Assembly: GCA_902386085.1 (NCBI GenBank)
Contig: CABMIA010000152.1
Location: forward strand, 1 to 6,537
DNA length: 6,537 bases
Reading direction: 5' to 3'
From: an uncultured archaeon
GTDB taxonomy: Archaea; Halobacteriota; Methanosarcinia; Methanosarcinales; Methanoperedenaceae
The notes beneath the pieces are model-generated. The model saw only the letters and a list, made by a program, of their open reading frames with translations, was not told the DNA's origin and searched no databases. Below are positions 1 through 5,675 of the stretch, piece by piece. The translations under genes were made by a program, and so were the position numbers. Positions within the stretch are counted from its first letter, which is position 1. Each line of letters starts with the position of its first letter.

Positions 1-264
1 AGTTCGATAATGAAAATCATCCTGTACGAATCCGTTATGATTGCTGTGCTGGGAGGAATAGCGGGCGTAATAACAGGTGTTCTGGGAAGGTACGTCTTAA
101 ATGCAGCCATTCGTTTCTTTTTTGAGATGGACATAATTTTCTCACCAAATCCTTTGATCATCATTATAGCTTTTTCAACCGCGGTTATCGCAGGTATGGT
201 TTCAGGAATCGTGCCCGCACTTTCAGGCAGAAGGGCAAATATAGCCCGTGTGCTTGGGAGTTAA
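1..264 (+). CDS. ABC transporter permease, FtsX/MacB type (C-terminal end, 5' partial)
   Basis: The reading frame is open from the first base of the window, so only the last 87 residues are seen and the true start lies upstream. An internal ATG at position 10 is not a credible start. The fragment has two hydrophobic segments (about residues 11-28 and 52-70). The first follows the motif LYESVMIAVLGGIAG, typical of the third membrane segment of FtsX/MacB-family permeases, where an ExV/ES pair precedes a Gly-rich helix. The second ends in SGIVPALSGRRA, matching the family's terminal G-x-x-P-A-x-x-A/R-x-x-x-P-x-x-A-L type ending. Such permeases couple to a LolD/MacB-like ATPase and usually act on lipoproteins, peptides or envelope targets; the partner ATPase would be outside the window. 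The stop is TAA, one base before the next gene, so the two are likely co-transcribed. The family call is good; the substrate is unknown. Confidence 0.8.
   Translation, partial: SSIMKIILYESVMIAVLGGIAGVITGVLGRYVLNAAIRFFFEMDIIFSPNPLIIIIAFSTAVIAGMVSGIVPALSGRRANIARVLGS
256..260 (+). promoter_or_regulatory. Ribosome binding site deciding the DUF1616 start
   Basis: GGGAG lies five bases upstream of the ATG at 266, inside the end of the permease gene. It supports ATG 266 over the in-frame GTG at 248, which would overlap the permease by 17 bases and has no comparable motif in front. Confidence 0.6.
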
Positions 265-265
265 A

Positions 266-1198
266 ATGAAATCAGAATTGCTGTTAGATTTGCTGAACAA
301 TTCTTCCAGGGGCCTGGTAGATTCCATTCGCAGGAAAGCCAGGACAGGAATGCCTTCCGACCTGAAACTCGTACTCCTTTTTACAGCCCTAGCCCTGGCA
401 TTTGTGTATATTCCGCCGCTGGACAGATCGGCAGGCAGGATAATATTGGGAATACCCGTGGTGTTATTTATCCCGGGCTATGTGCTGATCGCGGCGCTTT
501 TTCCCGGCAAGGACGACCTTGACCACATAGAGCGGGTTGCTCTTGGCTTTGGTCTGAGCATAGCAATCGTTCCTCTTATTGGGCTGGCGCTGAATTTTAC
601 ACCGTGGGGCATCCGTCTTACTCCTGTAATAATTTCTTTAACTATCTTTATCCTGATACTGGTTCTTATTGCTCATTTCCGCCGCCTCAAACTACCTGAG
701 AGCATGAGGTTCGAGGTGAACTTTAGAGATCTGGCCGGTTCGATCAAAACTGAAATAGGAAAGCCGGAAAAGCGAATTGATAAAATCCTGACTGTAGTGC
801 TCATAATTTCTATCGTAACATCCCTGCTAATGGTAATTTATGTTGTTGTCACACCAAAGCAGGGAGAGAAATTTACTGAATTTTACCTTCTTGGACCGCG
901 CGGTAAAGCAGAGGGCTACCCGACTGACCTTTCTGTTGGGAGAAGCAATGCCGTTATTGTAGGAATAGTCAACCATGAATACGAAACTGTTAATTTCACA
1001 ATTCGTGTTAAAATAAATGAAGAGATCCTGGAAGAAGAACAAATCCGGATAGACAATAATCAAACATGGGAGAAGCCTGTCAACTTCACTCCGGGGCGGG
1101 CGGGCAGCGGATTGAAACTCCAGTTCCTGCTGTATAAAGGCAAGAATTTCACCCAGCCTTACAGGGATACCCATCTCTGGGTGAATGTAACGGGTTAG
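266..1198 (+). CDS. DUF1616-family membrane protein with extracellular C-terminal domain
   Basis: A 310-residue protein from the ATG at 266 (316 residues if GTG 248 were used). The N-terminal half matches my knowledge of DUF1616. After a short cytoplasmic N-terminus there are four hydrophobic segments at about 33-50, 58-79, 93-113 and 118-137, with the recognisable stretches IPVVLFIPGYVL, ALGFGLSIAIVPLIGL and FTPWGIRLTP. A basic cytoplasmic loop follows, then a fifth segment at about 173-195. The last ~115 residues look like a beta-rich extracellular domain with four N-X-T sequons (N243, N265, N273, N294) plus N307 near the end, fitting surface exposure and glycosylation. The function of DUF1616 proteins is not known. 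The gene follows an ABC permease after one base, which suggests a shared envelope role. The stop is TAG and overlaps by 4 bp the stop of the convergent gene. The ending HLWVNVTG is of the kind I recall for these proteins, so TAG most likely terminates here. Confidence 0.85.
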   Translation: MKSELLLDLLNNSSRGLVDSIRRKARTGMPSDLKLVLLFTALALAFVYIPPLDRSAGRIILGIPVVLFIPGYVLIAALFPGKDDLDHIERVALGFGLSIAIVPLIGLALNFTPWGIRLTPVIISLTIFILILVLIAHFRRLKLPESMRFEVNFRDLAGSIKTEIGKPEKRIDKILTVVLIISIVTSLLMVIYVVVTPKQGEKFTEFYLLGPRGKAEGYPTDLSVGRSNAVIVGIVNHEYETVNFTIRVKINEEILEEEQIRIDNNQTWEKPVNFTPGRAGSGLKLQFLLYKGKNFTQPYRDTHLWVNVTG

Positions 1199-1204
1199 CC
1201 CGTT
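1189..1204. terminator. 16-bp palindrome over two convergent stop codons; possible bidirectional hairpin
   Basis: AACGGG-TTAG-CCCGTT is a perfect inverted repeat with a 6-bp stem and 4-base loop. The loop holds both stops: TAG of the plus-strand DUF1616 gene and TAA of the minus-strand gene. On the plus side a weak A/T-rich stretch (aaatttt) follows; on the minus side there is no T run. Archaeal terminators depend mainly on U tracts, so a termination role is only possible. It could also form in either transcript as a 3' end structure. Confidence 0.35.
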
Positions 1205-2004
1205 CTAAATTTTGCCACAATGTCGGTCTTACTATGTTCAACCTGCTCAATTACAACATTTTTACCTGTGCTTTTTGTGATTATACATGCTACCAGGCTG
1301 CAAAACGAACATCCGATAGCACATATCCCGGGAGCTTCTTTTGAAACCCTTTCGCACAGGTTTATGTACACGGGGTTAATTACTTTCACAGTTATATCGC
1401 TTCCCCGGATCACTTCGATTCCGCCTGCAAGTTCAAGGCCGCCAACCAGCACCTCATTCAGGGCAGTGGATATATCGCCACATTGTGCACCATCTTTTTC
1501 CGCCATCTGAAGCAGCGGATATCCAAGCGGAACAAGCACCAAAGCAGTACTGCCAGGATCCCCTACCTGAAATGTTCTCTGGAAAGTGTCCGTTTGCGGT
1601 TTATAGCCGGGCTTGAGTGGAAGAATTACTTTAATTTCATTATTTGCTAAAACATAAATCCCTTTTGTATGTATTTGCAGCTCCTGTATAATATTGTTTA
1701 TTACGATAATGCTTGCAAGATTGCTTCTTTCCAGGATTTCTTCCCTGACAAACTTCTCCGGGGTGAGAAAAAGTGATAAAACCCCGATATATGTGGTCCC
1801 CAGTCCTGCAAATAACAGGATGGATGCAAGAGTGGTACTATTGTAAGTGAAATAAGAAACTGCAAGAGTTATACCTCCTAAAATTATCAATACATAGCCT
1901 GTATTCCTGTATTCATTTTTTTCTGCCAGGCTGTGGTCTTTTCTCAACCTTTTATTCTCACGTTCTAACTCGATTAGCCTCTTTTTCAATAACTCGCTTT
2001 CCAT
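1195..2004 (-). CDS. Coiled-coil, two-TM protein with cysteine-rich cytoplasmic C-terminus (possibly DUF7982-like)
   Basis: A 269-residue protein. Residues 1-32 are charged and heptad-like (ELLKKRLIELERENKRLR), a short coiled coil. Two membrane segments follow at about 36-52 and 58-80, then LTPEKFV and a soluble domain of ~185 residues. The coiled coil, TM pair, L-T-P-E-K/R-F-V and soluble domain order resembles haloarchaeal proteins I recall as DUF7982, which also sit near MoxR/DUF58 genes; this match is from memory and moderate. With both ends inside, the soluble domain should be cytoplasmic. Its C-terminus has clustered cysteines (C217, C228, C232, C235, C240; spacing C-x10-C-x3-C-x2-C-x4-C) plus C175, which could bind metal or an Fe-S cluster. 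The start is ATG 2004, with AGGTGGT six bases upstream, and it overlaps the end of the DUF58 gene by 19 bp. It is last in the operon. Function unknown. Confidence 0.8.
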   Translation of the reverse strand: MESELLKKRLIELERENKRLRKDHSLAEKNEYRNTGYVLIILGGITLAVSYFTYNSTTLASILLFAGLGTTYIGVLSLFLTPEKFVREEILERSNLASIIVINNIIQELQIHTKGIYVLANNEIKVILPLKPGYKPQTDTFQRTFQVGDPGSTALVLVPLGYPLLQMAEKDGAQCGDISTALNEVLVGGLELAGGIEVIRGSDITVKVINPVYINLCERVSKEAPGICAIGCSFCSLVACIITKSTGKNVVIEQVEHSKTDIVAKFRTG

Positions 2005-3386
2005 CCAGATACCACCTGATTTATTAATAATTCCGGCGTTTCATGCTGACCAGCTTCTACAATTTTTATGCCTTTAAGCCTCCTGAACTTTTCAATTTTT
2101 TTCTGCAACTTGATGTATTCAACATACTGTCCCTCAAGCCCCAGTACATCGTATTCCCTGAACAATAAAGAAGATGTAACAACTAAAATAACCTTATTCC
2201 CATAATATGTTGCAAGGCGTATACTTTCAAGCATAGGCGCATCATACGCAAGGTCTGTGATTATAGCTATCAAAGAGGGAGTATTGGAAAAACTTATCAC
2301 GTGTTTTATTGCCTGGTATATGCCCTGTGACTCAATAATTCTCAGATGTTCCGGGTTATCAATAAAAAATGGCGCGAGGATAGAATAAAATTCCTCACTG
2401 TTAGATGATTTTAACTTCCTTTCGAACTCCTTTATCTCCGCTATATCCATAGCGATGCTACACGGCTTACTGTCCTGCAGTCCAAGTGAAAAAAGATTCC
2501 TTGCCATTTCAAATTGGTTTTTTCCTTTTTTTATTAAAGTCTTGTTTGTAATGCGGTCGTGCGTGAATGTGATCATCCCTGATGGCTGGTTATTTCTTGC
2601 CGCCTGCTGTGCCAGATAATTTGCGATCCTGACTGTATAATCAAGGTTATCTGAATTATCTGTCCTGCTGTGATCTACCAGAACAAAGAGCGGGAGTTCC
2701 GTATCGGATTCGAATTCCTTTGAAAACAGGCTGTTAAGCCTTAAACTCGTCTTCCAGTCAATATGCCTGAAGTCATCTCCCGGAATATAATTCCTTACCT
2801 CAGCAACTTCTACGCCCGTCCCTTTTTGCCTCGACCTGCTTCTACCGAACTGCGATGAAATATAACGGGCTATAATCGATTTTTTTGTTAAAACCGGTGG
2901 GTAGATGACGACTTCTGTCCTGCAATCAAGATCTATTTTATGTTTAAACATGTGAAAATTGCTCTCAACATCAAGATACGGATCTGAAAAAGAATGGTTT
3001 CCGCGCTTAATTGCTTTCAAACTGTAGGAAATACGATGACCGGATTTTCCAGTGTCGATTTTCTGTACCGCATCTCCTGAGAGAAGCATGAATGCATCCG
3101 GGTATATATCATGGAAATATATATTTTTTAAATTTTTATTATTGATGTTCAGATTTATCTCTACATCCAGCGAATTATCCAGATATAATTTATTTTTGCT
3201 GACTTTTCTCATTATTGATGCATCCATGGCATCTACCGCAGCAAGAAAAACCGCCAGATCAAAAAGTACTATAAACGCTATGAGAGCACCCACAACATAA
3301 AATAAAGGATTCGCAGTTATTACACCCAACATTATAAAAATAAATACAAATATAGTGGTATTTTTTCCTTTTTGCTGAAAGTACAT
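1986..3386 (-). CDS. DUF58 family protein (VWA-like, MoxR partner)
   Basis: A 466-residue protein. Two hydrophobic segments at about 11-28 and 30-50 anchor the N-terminus. A beta-rich region of ~110 residues follows, then the DUF58 signature at about 189-227: GTGVEVAEVRNYIPGDDFRHID-W-K and the KEFESD stretch. It continues into a VWA-like fold with LFVLVDHSRT (D238, S240, T242), a MIDAS-like D-x-S-x-T, and a later strand IAIITDLA (D378). Between them is a charged insert of about 45 residues (316-360). DUF58 proteins are encoded next to MoxR ATPases and are thought to act as their VWA-type adaptors at the membrane. Here the ATG follows the MoxR TAA directly with no gap. A weak GGAAG lies eight bases upstream of the ATG, so translation is probably coupled. 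The 3' end overlaps the next gene by 19 bp. Family call is firm; the client is unknown. Confidence 0.93.
   Translation of the reverse strand: MYFQQKGKNTTIFVFIFIMLGVITANPLFYVVGALIAFIVLFDLAVFLAAVDAMDASIMRKVSKNKLYLDNSLDVEINLNINNKNLKNIYFHDIYPDAFMLLSGDAVQKIDTGKSGHRISYSLKAIKRGNHSFSDPYLDVESNFHMFKHKIDLDCRTEVVIYPPVLTKKSIIARYISSQFGRSRSRQKGTGVEVAEVRNYIPGDDFRHIDWKTSLRLNSLFSKEFESDTELPLFVLVDHSRTDNSDNLDYTVRIANYLAQQAARNNQPSGMITFTHDRITNKTLIKKGKNQFEMARNLFSLGLQDSKPCSIAMDIAEIKEFERKLKSSNSEEFYSILAPFFIDNPEHLRIIESQGIYQAIKHVISFSNTPSLIAIITDLAYDAPMLESIRLATYYGNKVILVVTSSLLFREYDVLGLEGQYVEYIKLQKKIEKFRRLKGIKIVEAGQHETPELLINQVVSGWKASY
2011..2017 (-). promoter_or_regulatory. Ribosome binding site of the cysteine-rich protein gene
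   Basis: On the minus strand AGGTGGT stands six bases before the ATG at 2004, close to the archaeal consensus GGTGAT. It lies inside the coding end of DUF58 and supports an independent, correct start within the 19-bp overlap. Confidence 0.6.
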
Positions 3387-4334
3387 TTATACAACTTCCA
3401 CACTGTCTAAAGCATCCAGGATGATCTCATCTACAGTCACTCCGCCAAAGTCTGATTCAGGCGAAAGGATCAAACGATGCCTCAGCACCACAGGGAGCAG
3501 GTATTTAATATCATCCGGAATAACGTACGACCTTCCCCGGATCGCTGCAAGTGATTTTGATGCTTTAAGAATTGCAATGGACGCCCTCGGACTTGCACCC
3601 ATCAGGAGATTTTTGTTGTCCCTTGTTCTCATCACCAAGTTCCTTATATATATCATTACTTTCTCGTCTATGAAGACTTTTTTAACTGCATTTATCATTC
3701 CCGTGATCTGTTCAGGCGATGTTACCTTTTTTATTTCACTTAATGCTTCTTTGTCTTTGCGTTTCAGCATTTCAAGCTCATCTTTTTCATCCGGGTATCC
3801 TACATTGAGCTTGAACATGAATCTGTCTATCTGAACCTCGGGCAGTGGATAAGTCCCTTCCAAATCAATAGGATTCTGGGTCGCTATAACCATATAAGGC
3901 ATGGGAACCGGCATGGTTTTCCCATCCAGGGTGACCTGTCTCTCTTCCATACACTCGAGCATTGCTGACTGGGATTTTGGCGATGTCCTGTTGATCTCAT
4001 CAGCCAGTACGATATTTGCAAACACAGGTCCTTTCCTGAGTTCAAAATTCCCGATCTTCTGGTTGTAGATGTAAGTGCCTGTAATATCGGCGGGCATGAT
4101 ATCTGGCGTGAACTGGATCCTTTTAAAGTCACAGCCAAGAGCAGAAGCAAAAGTCTTTGCAATAGTTGTTTTCGCAACTCCGGGATAGCCTTCCATGAGA
4201 ATATTGCCCTCTGAAAGAAGGCTTATAACAAGGTAATTGATGAGATCTGCTTTCCCTACGATTATTTTATTTACTTCATTAAAAATCTCTTTTGCTATGC
4301 GCTGAACCTCGATCAATTGGGTTTCCGTTTTCAT
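3387..4334 (-). CDS. MoxR-family AAA+ ATPase
   Basis: A 315-residue protein of the usual length for the family. Visible motifs are Walker A GYPGVAKT (residues 49-56, K55), Walker B IVLADE (108-113, D112 and E113), sensor 1 ATQNP (N154), an arginine-finger candidate R171 in QIDRF, and sensor 2 GASPRA (R250). The stretches FKRIQFTPDIMPADITG and GPVFANIVLADEINR are hallmarks of MoxR. Alanine at the sixth Walker A position is common in archaeal MoxR proteins as I know them and should not abolish ATP binding. It is cytoplasmic, with no membrane segment. MoxR ATPases remodel or activate protein complexes with VWA-type partners, here DUF58 directly downstream. The start codon overlaps the DUF4350 stop as ATGA, and AGGGG lies six bases before the ATG. 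Confidence in the family is very high; the substrate is unknown. Confidence 0.97.
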   Translation of the reverse strand: MKTETQLIEVQRIAKEIFNEVNKIIVGKADLINYLVISLLSEGNILMEGYPGVAKTTIAKTFASALGCDFKRIQFTPDIMPADITGTYIYNQKIGNFELRKGPVFANIVLADEINRTSPKSQSAMLECMEERQVTLDGKTMPVPMPYMVIATQNPIDLEGTYPLPEVQIDRFMFKLNVGYPDEKDELEMLKRKDKEALSEIKKVTSPEQITGMINAVKKVFIDEKVMIYIRNLVMRTRDNKNLLMGASPRASIAILKASKSLAAIRGRSYVIPDDIKYLLPVVLRHRLILSPESDFGGVTVDEIILDALDSVEVV

Positions 4335-5338
4335 TGTTTTCCCCTGATCTTATTTCTGAAAAGCATGAATTTGCGCTTATCCCAATCATGTCTTTTAAGA
4401 ATGTCTTTTATTATACTCTCTTCGTCCCGAACCAAAGTATCCTTTATGGTTACTGTTTTTTCCATTTTGAGCTTACTTATCTTGTCCCTTTTTATATATA
4501 TAAATGCCAGTGATATGACCATCAATGCGAACAGGTATTGGTAAGATGTATTTGTTCTTATCAGGTAATCAAAAGCAGGTATGGGAGGCGTACGTCCTGT
4601 TTCATCAAAACCCACGTAAATCCTGCCTGCAACCAGTTTTTCAAGAAGAAGCTTATTATCCTGCATCGGGAGCATACTGTTTATAAATATGCTGGGATCA
4701 GATATTAACACCAATTTTCCATGTCCGGAGGGGATGTCTGCTATTAAGGGATAAGAGCCCCGCTTCTCATGTATATTCTCATGAATGGATTCATTTGCCG
4801 ATAGCCAGCTGAATCTGCTGGAACTGGCAAGCACATTCACTGATTTATCCGTAATCAGAAGAGATGCGGGATAATTCAATGTAATGTTACTTACATTTTC
4901 AATATTTGCTGTTGCTACCGAAAAAGTGGAGTTTTTCCAGAAACTTACATCATCCATGAGAAGCAGATTGGAAAATGAGACAGAGGTTGTAAATCTATTG
5001 AGAAGCTGGTTTCCCGTGCCAAAATCGTCCGCAAGAATAAGAAGCCCGCCGGCATCGACAAATTTCTTAACGCTTTCCTTATCTTTTTCCGAGATATTAT
5101 CTCCCGGCCCCAGAATAATAAATACGGATTTATCCGGTTCGAGTGAAGATATACCCTCGCGGCCTGGCAGGGACATAACAGTATGATTCCCGGATACAAG
5201 ACTCCTGATCTGCATTCCTCCGTTCCAATCCGGGTTGTATGTACTGAAGTCTGCGTTATTCTCAGAGAACCTGAAAATAGCTATGAGCAGTATTAGAAAT
5301 ACAACCAGGATCAATATTATTCTATTTATTTTATTCAT
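4331..5338 (-). CDS. DUF4350 domain membrane protein
   Basis: A 335-residue protein with one membrane segment at each end of an extracellular domain: TM1 about 7-24, TM2 about 267-283, then a basic cytoplasmic tail of ~52 residues. The early segment after TM1 (FSTYNPDWNGG) and the region 72-113 (FIILGPGD, then FVDAGGLLILADDFGTGN) fit DUF4350, a glutamine-amidotransferase-like alpha/beta domain without an evident catalytic Cys. GKLVLISDPSIF at 208-219 is a second conserved strand-turn. All seven N-X-S/T sequons I find (N51, N81, N136, N148, N151, N182, N263) lie between the two TMs, which supports the topology. DUF4350 proteins recur beside MoxR, DUF58 and DUF4129 genes and may sense or bind a surface ligand; no reaction is known. 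The start overlaps the preceding stop by 8 bp with no clear Shine-Dalgarno, so coupling is likely. The end overlaps MoxR by 4 bp. Confidence 0.88.
   Translation of the reverse strand: MNKINRIILILVVFLILLIAIFRFSENNADFSTYNPDWNGGMQIRSLVSGNHTVMSLPGREGISSLEPDKSVFIILGPGDNISEKDKESVKKFVDAGGLLILADDFGTGNQLLNRFTTSVSFSNLLLMDDVSFWKNSTFSVATANIENVSNITLNYPASLLITDKSVNVLASSSRFSWLSANESIHENIHEKRGSYPLIADIPSGHGKLVLISDPSIFINSMLPMQDNKLLLEKLVAGRIYVGFDETGRTPPIPAFDYLIRTNTSYQYLFALMVISLAFIYIKRDKISKLKMEKTVTIKDTLVRDEESIIKDILKRHDWDKRKFMLFRNKIRGKQ
4341..4345 (-). promoter_or_regulatory. Ribosome binding site of the MoxR gene
   Basis: AGGGG on the minus strand, six bases before ATG 4334 and inside the end of the DUF4350 gene. 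With the ATGA overlap it fixes the MoxR start. Confidence 0.5.
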
Positions 5339-5624
5339 TGCTTGAGGATTTATAAATCTCCTTTAGTAAATCTAAAGCCTTCAATGCATCGTCTTTACCT
5401 ATCTTACTGTTGCTATACATAGCAGTTTCATACAATCCTGTCAGCTCTTTGAATTCATGTGCAATTTCAGGCATATCCTTTACAAGTTCATAAAATTCCC
5501 AATGGGTCTGTTGGGGGGTACTTTTGATCCCTGATTTTGTTGATATGTAATCTTTTGCATTATTAAATGAAAATGAGATCGATTCGCTGAACTGCCCCTG
5601 CAAGATCAGATCGCGCATACTCAT
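5331..5624 (-). CDS. DUF4129-like cytoplasmic domain, downstream of an in-frame TAG
   Basis: The annotatable form is 97 residues from ATG 5624. The sequence looks like the DUF4129 domain found at the C-terminus of transglutaminase/TgpA-type proteins: a first helix with RDLILQGQFSESISF, then TPQQTHWEFYELV, and ELTGLYETAMYSNSKIGKDDA, which matches the typical ELTxLYExARYS ending with an acidic D/E-D-A. It has no membrane segment. The frame is the same as the upstream Ig-like/TM gene and is open back to the TAG at 5673-5675. The 16 codons between TAG and ATG read sensibly and include the start of the first helix (TDSIY). No Shine-Dalgarno precedes ATG 5624 at a useful distance. I therefore think this is the tail of the preceding protein rather than an independent gene, but reinitiation cannot be ruled out. 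The stop overlaps the DUF4350 start by 8 bp. Confidence 0.7.
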   Translation of the reverse strand: MSMRDLILQGQFSESISFSFNNAKDYISTKSGIKSTPQQTHWEFYELVKDMPEIAHEFKELTGLYETAMYSNSKIGKDDALKALDLLKEIYKSSSNE

Positions 5625-5672
5625 ATAAATCGAATCCGTACTCGCCTCTTCGTGAACCTGCAGCCCTGCCGG

Positions 5673-5675
5673 CTA
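5673..5675 (-). other. In-frame TAG between the TM-protein and the DUF4129-like domain
   Basis: On the minus strand the codons run GAA-ACG-like then ATC-TAG-CCG-GCA, with the same frame open on both sides (upstream to the window edge, downstream to 5331). Candidate explanations are pyrrolysine insertion, other readthrough, a true gene split, or a nonsense mutation or sequencing error. TAG also ends the DUF1616 gene in this window, where it looks like a real stop, so TAG would not be a sense codon everywhere. Confidence 0.6.

Noticed and set aside
248..265. GTG 248 as start of the DUF1616 protein
   Set aside because: It overlaps the permease end and lacks a ribosome binding site, while ATG 266 has GGGAG five bases before it.
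1220..1510. Plus-strand open frame opposite the cysteine-rich protein gene
   Set aside because: It is antisense to a gene with clear coding features and shows no family likeness or start signal. It is noted only as a test of TAG decoding.
3115..3150. AT-rich stretch as an internal promoter with a TATA-like box
   Set aside because: It lies in the DUF58 coding sequence (Asn/Lys/Ile-rich region), is explained by codon content, and has no gene start suitably downstream on either strand.
3421..3834. Plus-strand open frame of 137 codons opposite MoxR
   Set aside because: It is an antisense shadow of a strongly conserved AAA+ gene, with no recognisable domain.
3884..4177. Minus-strand open frame within MoxR in another frame
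   Set aside because: It lies wholly inside the MoxR Walker-motif region, is of low complexity and has no homology signal.
4170..4193. Walker A of MoxR with Ala in place of the second conserved Gly as a sign of an inactive ATPase
   Set aside because: Lys and Thr are intact, Walker B and both sensors are present, and this variant is common in archaeal MoxR proteins.
4884..5199. Open frames on both strands within DUF4350
   Set aside because: They overlap the well-supported DUF4350 ectodomain frame and look like shadows.
5625..5672. Frameshift between the TM protein and the DUF4129-like domain
   Set aside because: Both parts are in the same frame; the only interruption is one TAG, so no insertion or deletion is needed.
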